49,438 nucleotides of DNA from DASVTR01 sp033855775 (GTDB lineage: Bacteria; Acidobacteriota; Blastocatellia; Pyrinomonadales; Pyrinomonadaceae): assembly GCA_033855775.1 (NCBI GenBank), contig JAWVFT010000036.1:1-49438 (forward strand), written 5' to 3'. Made by a program: the position numbers and the translations under genes. The notes beneath the pieces were generated by a model. It worked only from the letters and a program-made list of their open reading frames with translations, ran no database searches and was not told the DNA's origin. Position 1 is the stretch's first letter, and every line of letters begins with the position of its first letter. Below, piece by piece: positions 34,058-42,463 of the stretch.

Positions 34058-34097
34058 CTGAACTTGCGCTCGCGGCTCTCAGCCAACCGGACAATGC

Positions 34098-34499
34098 TCA
34101 GCCGTGGCTGGCGTCAGCGTAAGCTCCGGGCATGTGCGTCGTCGGGACGAACGGCATTTGCGGGCGGCGACGAATGCGGCTGAAGACGTACAGGTTGAAG
34201 AAGTGCATCCCGCCGAGGACGACTAAGACAAGCCCTATTTTCCAGGACAGAGCTTCGATGCCCTCGCGCATGTTCTCTAACTCGTAGCCGAGCTTCAAGG
34301 CAAGGCTCACGTATCCGAAGTTGATGAGATAAAAGCCGACGACGAGCAGATGGTTCACAGAGTCGGCCAGCGACTCGTTGCCGCGAAAGACATCAACCAG
34401 AAAAACGCGACCGTTCTTGAAGAGAGTTTGCGCCACCCAAACTGTCAGCGCGATGCTGATAGCGAGGTACGTCATGTAAATGATGATTGTGATGTCCAT
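34098..34499 (-). CDS. Small integral membrane protein of unknown family
   Basis: A 133-aa protein from ATG 34499 (MDITIIIYMTYLAISIALTV), preceded by GGAG at five bases. Three predicted helices: the N-terminal one, NHLLVVGFYLINFGYVSLAL and IGLVLVVLGGMHFFNLYVF. The tail is basic then polar (RIRRRPQMPF). No family recognised. It converges with the dehydrogenase gene. Confidence 0.72.
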   Translation of the reverse strand: MDITIIIYMTYLAISIALTVWVAQTLFKNGRVFLVDVFRGNESLADSVNHLLVVGFYLINFGYVSLALKLGYELENMREGIEALSWKIGLVLVVLGGMHFFNLYVFSRIRRRPQMPFVPTTHMPGAYADASHG

Positions 34500-34806
34500 G
34501 TCTTCTCCTTCGCTCTTGCGATTCCGAAAGTTGCGGCTGCCGCGCATGTCAAAGCCGTTTCGTGTGACAGCCAACCATCTCGCTATCAATCAACATGCCA
34601 CTGGCCATAGAAGATGAAAGACAGGCTTTTCGCGACTCTCTTTAAGCGATAGACTGGCAAGCTGCCAAGCGCGCTCTTGAAGTTTCGCAATCTGCTAACG
34701 ACGGGAACCGGGCTTTCCGCTAACTTGAAGAGGAAACGCCTGCGCTAACTTTTAAGGGGAAACAAAACCGCAATCGCCGGCGTTTGGTTTGAGGAGATAA
34801 CACGAG
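34500..34806. other. 307-bp divergent intergenic region, nothing recognised
   Basis: It lies between two divergent membrane-protein genes and must hold both promoters. It carries repeated CTAAC segments (near 34695, 34730 and 34745) and a GAGGAG ribosome-binding site before 34807. I see no coding frame, RNA or clear promoter. Confidence 0.5.
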
Positions 34807-35247
34807 ATGTCGCCTGCAACTCTTTTTCGCATCTGTAGCATGCTGGTCGTGCCGGGCTGGTTGTTGCTCGTCTTCGCGCCGCGGTGGCGTTGGTCCGCGC
34901 GCATCATCGCGGGCGTCCTTATTCCGCTGCTGCTGGCGCTGGTTTATCTCTATCTGGTCGTCGTCCATTTCGGCGAATCCGAGGGCGGCTTCGGCACGCT
35001 GGCCGAAGTCGCAAAGCTTTTCCAAAATCCTTACGCGCTGCTGGCGGGCTGGATTCATTACCTCGCGTTCGATTTGTTCGTCGGCAGTTGGGAAGTGCGC
35101 GACTCGCAAAGGCTTGGGATTCATCATCTGCTCGTCGTGCCTTGTCTGGCGCTGACGTTTTTGTTCGGGCCAATCGGATTGTTGCTCTATTTCGCGTTGC
35201 GATACATCAAGAAACGCGGCCTCGTCGTCAATGAAGAGAGCGCTTGA
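34807..35247 (+). CDS. ABA4-like membrane protein (DUF4281)
   Basis: A 146-aa four-helix membrane protein of the ABA4 family, known from plant neoxanthin synthesis but widespread in bacteria with unknown function. The diagnostic segment is LAFDLFVGSWEVRDSQRLG, followed by HHLLVVPCLALTFLFGPIGL. A good ribosome-binding site (GAGGAG) precedes the ATG. The next gene overlaps it by 17 bp, so they form one transcript. Confidence 0.88.
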   Translation: MSPATLFRICSMLVVPGWLLLVFAPRWRWSARIIAGVLIPLLLALVYLYLVVVHFGESEGGFGTLAEVAKLFQNPYALLAGWIHYLAFDLFVGSWEVRDSQRLGIHHLLVVPCLALTFLFGPIGLLLYFALRYIKKRGLVVNEESA

Positions 35248-36073
35248 GTTCATCACAGAGATTTATCGTCGCAGTCCTGCGTTGGCGGCGACGGGCTGGC
35301 TGATGCTGGCCGCGACCGCAGTGATGCTCTCTGTCGCGCCCTTCGACGCGCGCACAATCACGGGCATCAACCCCTGGATTAAGCCGCTCAAGTTCACCAT
35401 CTCGATTACGATTTTCGTCTGGACGCTCGCATGGTTCTTAGACTATCTCGCGCACAGGCGTTGGGCCGTGCGGCTCATCGGTTGGGGCGTCTCTTTCCTC
35501 TTCGTCGTAGAGATGTTCTGCGTCATCCTGCAAGCCGCGCGCGGCATGGCCTCGCACTTCAACGTCAAGACGCCGTTCGACGCCGCCGTCTTTAGCACGA
35601 TGGGCTTGATGATTGTCGTCAACACGGCGCTCGTCCTGCTCACGCTGGTTCTCTTTTTCGCGCGCACGCGCAGCGAACTGCCGCCCGCTTATCTCTGGGG
35701 CATTCGCTTAGGGCTGTTGCTCTTCCTGCTGGCAAGCGTCGAAGGCATGGCGATGATTGCTCGCTTCGGCCACACGGTCGGGCAGCCGGACGGCGGGCCG
35801 GGGCTGCCCATCGTCAACTGGAGCACGCGCGCCGGAGATTTACGCATCGCGCACTTTCTGGGCTTTCACGCGCTACAGCTTCTCCCGCTCATCGGCTACG
35901 GCCTGAGCCGCTGGCGCGCTCGGCTCGCGCCAAGCCGTCAAGTCTCGCTCCTGTTCATCGTCGCCTTGCTTTACGCAACGGTCGGCGTCCTGCTCTTTGA
36001 GCAGGCGATGCGCGGTCGCCCGTTCATCAGTCTCGGCAGCTTCATTAGCCTCATCGGCGTTCTTCATTTATAA
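35231..36073 (+). CDS. Seven-helix membrane protein, partner of ABA4-like gene
   Basis: A 280-aa integral membrane protein with about seven helices. Conserved-looking polar motifs lie between them: NPWIKPLKFTISITIFVWTL, WSTRAGDLRIAHFLGFHALQ and LLPLIGYGLSR. His residues in the latter two could bind a cofactor. I do not know the family name. Its start lies inside the ABA4-like gene, so expression is coupled. Confidence 0.75.
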   Translation: MKRALEFITEIYRRSPALAATGWLMLAATAVMLSVAPFDARTITGINPWIKPLKFTISITIFVWTLAWFLDYLAHRRWAVRLIGWGVSFLFVVEMFCVILQAARGMASHFNVKTPFDAAVFSTMGLMIVVNTALVLLTLVLFFARTRSELPPAYLWGIRLGLLLFLLASVEGMAMIARFGHTVGQPDGGPGLPIVNWSTRAGDLRIAHFLGFHALQLLPLIGYGLSRWRARLAPSRQVSLLFIVALLYATVGVLLFEQAMRGRPFISLGSFISLIGVLHL

Positions 36074-36148
36074 TCCACGCGCCCTTCAAAGGTTCGTACT
36101 CCAACAAAACCGTCTTTGCCCTAAACGTTCGAGAGCAGGGAGCAACTC

Positions 36149-38023
36149 ATGAACGCATTGCCCATCATCATCGGCGCGCTCTGCGTGATGGCTATCTCTT
36201 ACCGTTATTACTCGGCCTTCATCGCGGCCAAAGTCTTAGCCCTGGACGACGCGCGGCCCGTGCCTTCCGAGACGATGCGCGACGGGCATAATTATTATCC
36301 GACGAACAAGTGGGTGTTGTTCGGCCATCACTTCGCGGCGATTTCGGGGGCGGGGCCGCTGGTCGGGCCTGTGCTGGCGGCGCAGTTCGGATTCTTGCCG
36401 GGGTTGCTGTGGCTTGTCATCGGCGTCTGTTTGGGCGGCGCGGTTCACGACTTTATGATTCTGGTGGCGAGCGTGCGTCGTCGCGGCAAGTCGCTGGCCG
36501 AAATCGCCCGCGCGGAAATCAGCCCGCTCTCCGGCCTCGTCGCGGGCATTGCGATTCTCTTCATCGTCGTCATCGCGCTGGCGGGCCTCGGCCTCGTCGT
36601 CGTCAACGCTCTGGCCGAATCGCCATGGGGAACGTTCACGGTCGGCTGCACGATTCCGCTCGCGCTCTTGATGGGTCTGTACATGTATCGCATCCGCCCC
36701 GGCCATATTGGCGAGGCGAGCGCGGTCGGCGTCGCGCTGTTGCTCCTTGCGGTCTTTCTCGGCGGGCGCGTGGCGGATTCGAGTTGGGCCGCGACGTTCA
36801 CGTTATCGCGCGGCTCAATCATCCTGCTGATGGCGGCCTACGGCTTCATCGCCTCCGTGCTTCCGGTCTGGATGCTGCTCTGCCCGCGCGACTATCTCTC
36901 GTCCTACTTGAAAATCGGCACGGTCGCTTTTCTAATTCTCGGCGTCATCATCGTCCATCCGAATCTGAACATGCCCGCCTTCACAACGTTTGTCGCGGGC
37001 GGCGGCCCCGTCATTCCCGGCAAGGTGTACCCGTTCGTCTTCATCACGATTGCGTGCGGGGCCATCAGCGGCTTTCACGCGCTGATTTCTTCGGGGACGA
37101 CGCCCAAGATGATTATGAAGGAGACTGACACGCGCGTCATCGGCTATGGCGCGATGTTGATGGAAGGCGTGGTCGGCGTGGTCGCCTTGATTGCCGCGAC
37201 CTCGCTTTTCCCCGGCGACTACTTCGCCATCAACACGCCGCAGAAGACGGACGCGCAAAGGTCTGCCTACGTGCGGATGGTTGACGAGCACAGCGCGGAG
37301 AATTTCAACTTGCGACCGCAGGAGATTGACCGTCTCGAAGCGGAGTCGGGCGAGAAGAACTTGCGCGGGCGCACCGGCGGAGCGGTGACGCTCGCGCTCG
37401 GCATCGCCAAGATTTTCGACGCCGTGCCGGGCTTGAGCGGCTTCATGAAATACTGGTATCACTTCGCCATCATGTTTGAAGCTCTCTTTATCCTGACGAC
37501 GATTGACACGGGCACGCGCGTCGCTCGTTTTCTGGTCGGAGAATTTGGCGGACGCTTCTATCGAAAATTCGATGAGCCGAACTGGCTGCCCGGCTCGCTC
37601 ATCACGACCGCCCTGGTCGTCGCCGGATGGGCGGCCTTCATCTGGTCAGGCTCGATTTCAACCATCTGGCCGATGTTCGGCATCGCCAACCAACTGCTCG
37701 CTTCGGTCGCGCTCTGCGTCGCCACGACCATCATCATCAACATGGGCAAAGCGCGCCACGCGTGGGTGACGATTATGCCTTTAACGTTCGTCGCCACGAC
37801 GACGCTCGTCGCGGGCTGGCAATCCATCACGGACAACTTCTGGCCGCTCGCGCAAAAGCCTGAGACATCTACGCAGGGCTACATCAACGTCGCCTTGACC
37901 GCCGTTCTGATGCTCGCGGCTATCGTCGTCCTGCTCGATTCCATACGCCGCTGGATGGGACGCGGCCAGCGTCCGGCGACGGCCACCAGGGCTTCGAGCC
38001 TTGCCGAAGCCGGAACGATTTAG
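36149..38023 (+). CDS. cstA: CstA-family pyruvate/peptide transporter
   Basis: A 624-aa integral membrane protein of the CstA (carbon starvation) family, linked in enteric bacteria to pyruvate and peptide uptake. Hallmarks are the N-terminal YRYYSAFIAAKVLALDD and PTNKWVLFGHHFAAISGAGP, the GAVHDFMILVASVRRRGKSL loop, ISGFHALISSGTTPKMI, and the C-terminal FGIANQLLASVALCVATT. AGGGAG stands upstream of the ATG. Its length is within the family range. Confidence 0.95.
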   Translation: MNALPIIIGALCVMAISYRYYSAFIAAKVLALDDARPVPSETMRDGHNYYPTNKWVLFGHHFAAISGAGPLVGPVLAAQFGFLPGLLWLVIGVCLGGAVHDFMILVASVRRRGKSLAEIARAEISPLSGLVAGIAILFIVVIALAGLGLVVVNALAESPWGTFTVGCTIPLALLMGLYMYRIRPGHIGEASAVGVALLLLAVFLGGRVADSSWAATFTLSRGSIILLMAAYGFIASVLPVWMLLCPRDYLSSYLKIGTVAFLILGVIIVHPNLNMPAFTTFVAGGGPVIPGKVYPFVFITIACGAISGFHALISSGTTPKMIMKETDTRVIGYGAMLMEGVVGVVALIAATSLFPGDYFAINTPQKTDAQRSAYVRMVDEHSAENFNLRPQEIDRLEAESGEKNLRGRTGGAVTLALGIAKIFDAVPGLSGFMKYWYHFAIMFEALFILTTIDTGTRVARFLVGEFGGRFYRKFDEPNWLPGSLITTALVVAGWAAFIWSGSISTIWPMFGIANQLLASVALCVATTIIINMGKARHAWVTIMPLTFVATTTLVAGWQSITDNFWPLAQKPETSTQGYINVALTAVLMLAAIVVLLDSIRRWMGRGQRPATATRASSLAEAGTI

Positions 38024-38037
38024 GCTTAAAAAAACTG

Positions 38038-38066
38038 TTGACACGCAGCAGGCAAGTGAATATTAT
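38038..38066 (+). promoter_or_regulatory. Near-consensus sigma70 promoter for a small RNA
   Basis: TTGACA (38038-38043) and TATTAT (38061-38066) are separated by exactly 17 bases. It starts 15 bases after the cstA stop and points to a transcript beginning near 38073. Confidence 0.8.
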
Positions 38067-38072
38067 TTGGTT

Positions 38073-38214
38073 GCTCTGTTCGAGGTTCGGAGCATACGCC
38101 TACAGTATGGGAGCAGGCGTAACGTTAGTGAAACGCCATGTGAGAACTCCTTGTCTGCGTTAGGGAGAGGTTAGAGGGTGGAATGGCGAGTCGAATATTT
38201 TCGGCTCGCCATTT
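38073..38214 (+). ncRNA. Candidate free-standing small RNA, about 140 nt
   Basis: It lies between a strong promoter and a strong terminator with no coding frame. Local stems include GCTCTG (38073-38078) with CGGAGC, ACGCCT with AGGCGT (38096-38120 region) and AACGC with GCGTT (38131-38161 region). The 3' end is the terminator stem at 38182-38213. I compared it by eye with 6S RNA, SRP RNA and common riboswitches and could not match it. It is either an unfamiliar sRNA or a fast-evolving known class. Confidence 0.65.
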
Positions 38215-38220
38215 CATTTA
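38182..38220 (+). terminator. Rho-independent terminator of the small RNA
   Basis: AATGGCGAG (38182-38190) pairs with CTCGCCATT (38205-38213). A U-G pair and CGAA/TTCG extend the stem to 14 pairs with a TATT loop. TCATTTA follows. Confidence 0.8.
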
Positions 38221-38233
38221 ACATCAGCAGTCA

Positions 38234-38290
38234 AAAACGCCGGGTGATGGATGAGAAAGCGGCTCGCTTTCATTCGTCACCTGGCGTTTT
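38234..38290. terminator. Long hairpin with A/T-flanked stem, bidirectional terminator-like
   Basis: AAAACGCC pairs with GGCGTTTT, GGTGA with TCACC, and an inner stem AAAGCG with CGCTTT closes a GCT loop. The A-run on the left and T-run on the right let it act in both directions. Confidence 0.65.
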
Positions 38291-38315
38291 GATTTCCGAC
38301 CTCTCCTTTCCGGTG

Positions 38316-38345
38316 TGGACAGTTTGGAGGTAAATCGGCCATAAT
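38316..38345 (+). promoter_or_regulatory. Probable sigma70 promoter of hppA
   Basis: TGGACA (38316-38321) and CATAAT (38340-38345) lie 18 bases apart, each one mismatch from consensus. The start near 38352 would leave a leader of about 155 bases before the GTG at 38506. Confidence 0.55.
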
Positions 38346-38505
38346 ATCCGCTTTTAGCGCGACTCGGTTTTCGGCTTGTAGAGACAGGCGGCGCGCATGC
38401 GCGCGTCCCGGCCTGTCGCTCGCGCGAGAACGAAGGGCCAGTCGCGCCTTGGGCTGGAAATTATCTCGCCACTTTTTTTAACGAACAGAAAGGAATCGCT
38501 TAATC

Positions 38506-41172
38506 GTGGAACTATCGCTGATTTTTGCCGTCAGCCTTCTCTCGCTTGGCTTCGCTCTCTTCCTTCTCGCAAAGGTTGCTGAGCGGCGGTCAACCTCGCG
38601 GGGAACGCCTCAATTTTTCGACAACACTATGAAGGACGAAAGCGGGCTTGCGCGCCCGTCGTCAACGCTGGCCCGACGAGCCATGCGCGGCGCGTTGACC
38701 GTTGCCGCCACACTCGCCGCCGTCGCCTTCAACGCCTCCGCGTCGTTCGCGCAAACCACGCACGAGGCTGGCGGCGAAGCCAACCTCAAACTGCCTGACC
38801 TCTCGACCGTCAACTTCCTCGGCACCGACGGCCACACCTTGCTGCTCGTCGGCCTCGGCGTTTGCGTGCTCGGCTTGTTGTTCGGGTTGGTCATCTACAT
38901 GCAGTTGAAGAACCTGCCGGTGCATCGCGCGATGCGCGAGATTTCCGAGTTGATTTACGAAACCTGCAAGACCTATCTCATCACGCAGGGCAAGTTTATC
39001 CTGATTCTCGAAGCCTTCATCGCCGTCGTCATCATTCTATACTTCGGGTTGCTGCTGAAGTTTGAAGCCCTGCGGGTGATTATCATTCTGCTCTTCAGTC
39101 TGGTCGGCATCGCGGGCAGCTACGGCGTGGCTTGGTTCGGCATCCGCGTCAACACGTTCGCCAATTCGCGCACGGCCTTTGCCGGACTCGGCGGCAAGCC
39201 GTATCCGATTTACGCGATTCCGCTGCGGGCCGGAATGAGCATCGGCATGATGCTCATCAGCATCGAGCTGCTCATCATGCTCTGCATCCTGCTCTTCATC
39301 CCGCGCGATTATGCAGGCCCTTGCTTCATCGGTTTCGCCATCGGCGAATCTCTGGGCGCGGCTGCGCTTCGCATCGCGGGCGGCATCTTCACGAAGATTG
39401 CCGACATCGGCTCAGACCTGATGAAGATTGTCTTCAAGATTAAGGAAGACGACGCGCGCAACCCCGGCGTCATCGCCGACTGCACGGGCGACAACGCGGG
39501 CGACTCCGTTGGCCCTTCGGCTGACGGCTTCGAGACTTACGGCGTGACGGGCGTGGCCCTCATCACCTTTATCCTGCTCGGCGTGCCGAACCCGACCATT
39601 CAAGTGCAACTGCTCGTCTGGCTCTTCGTCATGCGCATCATGATGATTATCGCCAGCGCGCTCTCCTACTTCATCAACGAAGCCGTCGCCAAGGCGCGTT
39701 ATCAAAACGCCGACGTGATGAACTTCGAGAAACCGCTGACCTCGCTGGTCTGGATTACTTCCATTATCTCGGTCGTGCTCACCTACGTCGTCTCCTACTT
39801 CATCGTGCCGACGCTCGGCGGCGACACGACGTTGTGGTGGAAGCTGGCGTCAATCATTTCGTGCGGCACGCTGGCGGGCGCGATTATTCCCGAACTGGTC
39901 AAGGTCTTTACCTCGACCGAATCGGGCCACGTCAAAGAGGTCGTCATCTCATCGCGCGAGGGCGGCCCTTCGCTCAACATTCTGTCGGGCCTCGTCGCCG
40001 GAAACTTTTCGGGCTACTGGCTCGGCATCAGCATCGTCGCTTTGATGGGCATCGCTTTTCTCATCAGCACGGCGGGCGTCGGCGCGTTGATGGTGTCGGC
40101 CACGGTCGCGCCCGTCTTCGCCTTCGGCCTCGTGGCCTTCGGCTTCCTCGGCATGGGGCCGGTGACGATTGCCGTTGACTCTTACGGCCCGGTGACGGAC
40201 AACGCGCAATCCGTTTACGAGTTGTCGCTCATCGAACAAATCCCCAACGTCGAAGCGGAAATCAAGAAGGACTTCGGCATGGACGTGAACTTCAGCCGCG
40301 CCAAGCACCTGCTCGAAGAGAACGACGGCGCGGGCAACACGTTTAAGGCGACGGCCAAGCCCGTGCTCATCGGCACGGCTGTGGTCGGAGCGACGACGAT
40401 GATTTTCTCTATCATCATGGCCCTGACCAGCGGCTTGCGCGACGCGCAGGCGATTAGCAGTCTCTCGATACTACACGCTCCGTTTGTGCTCGGCTTAATT
40501 ACGGGCGGGGCCGTCATCTACTGGTTCACGGGCGCGAGCATTCAGGCCGTGACGACCGGAGCCTATCGCGCGGTCGAATTTATCAAGGCCAACATACGGC
40601 TTGAGGGCGTCGAAAGGGCTTCGGTCGAAGACAGCAAAAAGGTGGTGCAAATCTGCACGCAGTATGCGCAGAAGGGCATGTTCAATATCTTCCTGACCGT
40701 CTTCTTCTCGACGCTGGCCTTCGCCTTCCTAGACCCCTTCTTCTTCATCGGTTATCTCATCTCGATTGCCGTCTTCGGCCTCTATCAAGCGATTTTCATG
40801 GCGAACGCTGGCGGAGCCTGGGACAACGCGAAGAAGATTGTCGAGGTCGAACTGAAGCAGAAGAACACGCCGCTGCACGACGCGACCGTCGTCGGCGACA
40901 CGGTGGGCGACCCGTTCAAAGACACCTCTTCGGTGGCCCTCAATCCGGTCATCAAGTTCACGACGCTCTTCGGATTGCTGGCCGTCGAGTTAGCCGTGAA
41001 ATTGTCGAACGACACGCGCGACACGTACTCGTGGCTCACGCCTGCTCTGGCCGCCGCCTTCTTCATCATCTCAATGGTCTTCGTCTGGCGCTCGTTCTAC
41101 GGAATGCGGATTCAGGTGGAAGAGCCTAGAGCGGATGAGTTCAGTTCGGGCGAAGAGGTCGAGCTAACTTAA
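38506..41172 (+). CDS. hppA: Membrane-bound proton/sodium-translocating pyrophosphatase, divergent clade
   Basis: An 888-aa ion pump driven by pyrophosphate hydrolysis. The catalytic loops are ADIGSDLMKIVFKIKEDDAR (from about residue 299), then NPGVIADCTGDNAGDSVG, and VVGDTVGDPFKDTS near the end. The first loop departs from the usual DLVGKVE motif, as in a known divergent acidobacterial/verrucomicrobial-type clade. Lys614 in GNTFKA matches the K+-independent class. Residues 1-110 are an N-terminal extension with a membrane segment and a signal-like stretch (ALTVAATLAAVAFNASASFA); the normal first helix begins near 111. The GTG at 38506 has AAGGA upstream; ATG 38629 is an alternative start that would expose the signal peptide. 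Confidence 0.92.
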   Translation: MELSLIFAVSLLSLGFALFLLAKVAERRSTSRGTPQFFDNTMKDESGLARPSSTLARRAMRGALTVAATLAAVAFNASASFAQTTHEAGGEANLKLPDLSTVNFLGTDGHTLLLVGLGVCVLGLLFGLVIYMQLKNLPVHRAMREISELIYETCKTYLITQGKFILILEAFIAVVIILYFGLLLKFEALRVIIILLFSLVGIAGSYGVAWFGIRVNTFANSRTAFAGLGGKPYPIYAIPLRAGMSIGMMLISIELLIMLCILLFIPRDYAGPCFIGFAIGESLGAAALRIAGGIFTKIADIGSDLMKIVFKIKEDDARNPGVIADCTGDNAGDSVGPSADGFETYGVTGVALITFILLGVPNPTIQVQLLVWLFVMRIMMIIASALSYFINEAVAKARYQNADVMNFEKPLTSLVWITSIISVVLTYVVSYFIVPTLGGDTTLWWKLASIISCGTLAGAIIPELVKVFTSTESGHVKEVVISSREGGPSLNILSGLVAGNFSGYWLGISIVALMGIAFLISTAGVGALMVSATVAPVFAFGLVAFGFLGMGPVTIAVDSYGPVTDNAQSVYELSLIEQIPNVEAEIKKDFGMDVNFSRAKHLLEENDGAGNTFKATAKPVLIGTAVVGATTMIFSIIMALTSGLRDAQAISSLSILHAPFVLGLITGGAVIYWFTGASIQAVTTGAYRAVEFIKANIRLEGVERASVEDSKKVVQICTQYAQKGMFNIFLTVFFSTLAFAFLDPFFFIGYLISIAVFGLYQAIFMANAGGAWDNAKKIVEVELKQKNTPLHDATVVGDTVGDPFKDTSSVALNPVIKFTTLFGLLAVELAVKLSNDTRDTYSWLTPALAAAFFIISMVFVWRSFYGMRIQVEEPRADEFSSGEEVELT

Positions 41173-41178
41173 AACCAT

Positions 41179-41246
41179 GGCGCCGCAAGGTCGTAGATTC
41201 TTGAAAGCCAACGACGGCTTCAAGAGTCTACGGCCTCGCGGCCCTT
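41179..41246. promoter_or_regulatory. Long intergenic hairpin before bioY
   Basis: GGTCGTAGATTCTTGAAAGCC pairs with GGCTTCAAGAGTCTACGGCC with only single mismatches or bulges around the loop AACGAC, and the base is extended by CCGC/GCGG. No T-run follows, so it may be an mRNA-stabilising end for hppA or an attenuator for bioY. I see no biotin-repressor operator. Confidence 0.55.
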
Positions 41247-41275
41247 CATCTTCTGTCATTCGAGGTTGAGAAACA

Positions 41276-41869
41276 GTGAACACTTCATTTGCTAAAGCCG
41301 AAACGTTGACGAGCGCTGCGCTGGCTCCGTTGGACTGGGCGCGCGGGCTGGCGTTGGTCGTCGCCTTCAGTCTGTTGACCGCGCTGGCGGCGCAGGTGGC
41401 GATTCCGTTGCCGTGGACGCCGGTGCCGATTACGGGGCAGACATTCGCGGTCTTGCTGACGGGCGCGCTGTTGGGTTCGCGCCTCGGCGCGCTGGCGATG
41501 CTCGCTTATTTGATTGAGGGCGCGAGCGGCTTGCCGTTCTTCGCAGCCGGTGGCAGCGGCTTGCAACGGCTGCTCTTGAGCCCGACGAGCGGTTATCTGC
41601 TCGCTTATCCGGCGGCGGCTTTCATCACGGGGCTACTGGCCGAGCGCGGTTGGGACAGACGCTTTGTGACGGCGGCGGCGGCGATGACTATCGGCTCGCT
41701 CGTGATTCTGCTGAGCGGTTGGGCATGGCTCGCGCGCTTCAGCAGCCCCGCGGCGGCGTGGACGTTGGGAGTCGCGCCGTTTCTTTTGGGCGATGTCGTT
41801 AAGATTGCGCTGGCGGCTGCCGTGCTGCCGTCTGGATGGGCTTTGTTAAAGCGCAAGTCGTCACGCTGA
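41276..41869 (+). CDS. bioY: Biotin transporter BioY
   Basis: The 197-aa membrane S-component for biotin uptake (ECF type or standing alone). Hallmarks are AAQVAIPLPWTPVPITGQTF, LLTGALLGSRLGALAMLAYL and GASGLPFFAAGGSGLQRLL. Then PTSGYLLAYPAAAFITGLL and the C-terminal GDVVKIALAA motif follow. GTG start at 41276 with GAGG ten bases upstream. No EcfA/EcfT genes lie next to it. Confidence 0.95.
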   Translation: MNTSFAKAETLTSAALAPLDWARGLALVVAFSLLTALAAQVAIPLPWTPVPITGQTFAVLLTGALLGSRLGALAMLAYLIEGASGLPFFAAGGSGLQRLLLSPTSGYLLAYPAAAFITGLLAERGWDRRFVTAAAAMTIGSLVILLSGWAWLARFSSPAAAWTLGVAPFLLGDVVKIALAAAVLPSGWALLKRKSSR

Positions 41870-41967
41870 AAGAGCGGTCAAGCCGCGTTGTTAGTAAGTT
41901 GAAGCCCCTGAGTTCCGTGCAGACGGTCAGGGGCTTCGCTGTTGAGCGGAGAGAGGGCGAAGAAGCG

Positions 41968-42363
41968 ATGAGCTACGTTATCAAGGTGCGTTCGCGCGAG
42001 CGCGAGCAGTTGGTGGAGTTCACGGCGGAGGTGCAGAGCAAGCTCTCGGAAGCCGGAGCGCGCGAAGGCGTCTGCGTGCTCTTCGTGCAGCACACGACCG
42101 CCGCGTTGACCGTCAACGAGAACGCAGACCCGGACGTGCCGCACGATATGCTCCTGGCCTTGCGCAAGCTCGTGCCGCAGCATGGAATGGATTTTCGCCA
42201 CGGCGAAGAAAACTCCGACGCGCACATCAAGGCCAGCCTCGTCGGCTCAAGCGTCACAATTCCTTTCGCGAACGGCCAATTGCTATTGGGTCGCTGGCAG
42301 GGCATCTTCCTCTGCGAGTTTGATGGCGGTCGTGAACGCCAAGTCGTCATGATGCTACAATGA
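41968..42363 (+). CDS. yjbQ: YjbQ-family (UPF0047) protein
   Basis: A 131-aa protein from ATG 41968 (MSYVIKVRSR); the frame extends further upstream into BioY, but that part is unlikely. Motifs are VLFVQHTTAALTVNENADPD and the C-terminal HIKASLVGSSVTIPFANGQL with LGRWQGIFLCEFDG. Family members have weak thiamin-phosphate synthase activity and can replace ThiE in some cells; the physiological role is debated. Confidence 0.93.
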   Translation: MSYVIKVRSREREQLVEFTAEVQSKLSEAGAREGVCVLFVQHTTAALTVNENADPDVPHDMLLALRKLVPQHGMDFRHGEENSDAHIKASLVGSSVTIPFANGQLLLGRWQGIFLCEFDGGRERQVVMMLQ

Positions 42364-42463
42364 GCGCGAAGCGTTTGAGACGCGAGAGCAGCGACGTTTG
42401 CGTCGTTCACAACAAATCGGTTTTCAAGACTGATGTAAGACGGATGACAGCCAGACTCATGAA

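Larger units (their letters stand above)
38024..38505. other. 482-bp intergenic region with small-RNA unit, hairpins and promoters
   Basis: This is the longest gap without a protein gene. In order it holds a near-consensus promoter, a probable small RNA ending in a strong terminator, a second long hairpin, and a second promoter ahead of hppA. The stretch 38346-38505, the likely hppA leader, shows no known riboswitch that I can recognise. Confidence 0.8.

Noticed and set aside
38073..38214. 6S RNA
   Set aside because: The length is roughly compatible, but I could not fold a single long rod with a central bubble; it forms several small stems instead. Left as an unidentified RNA.
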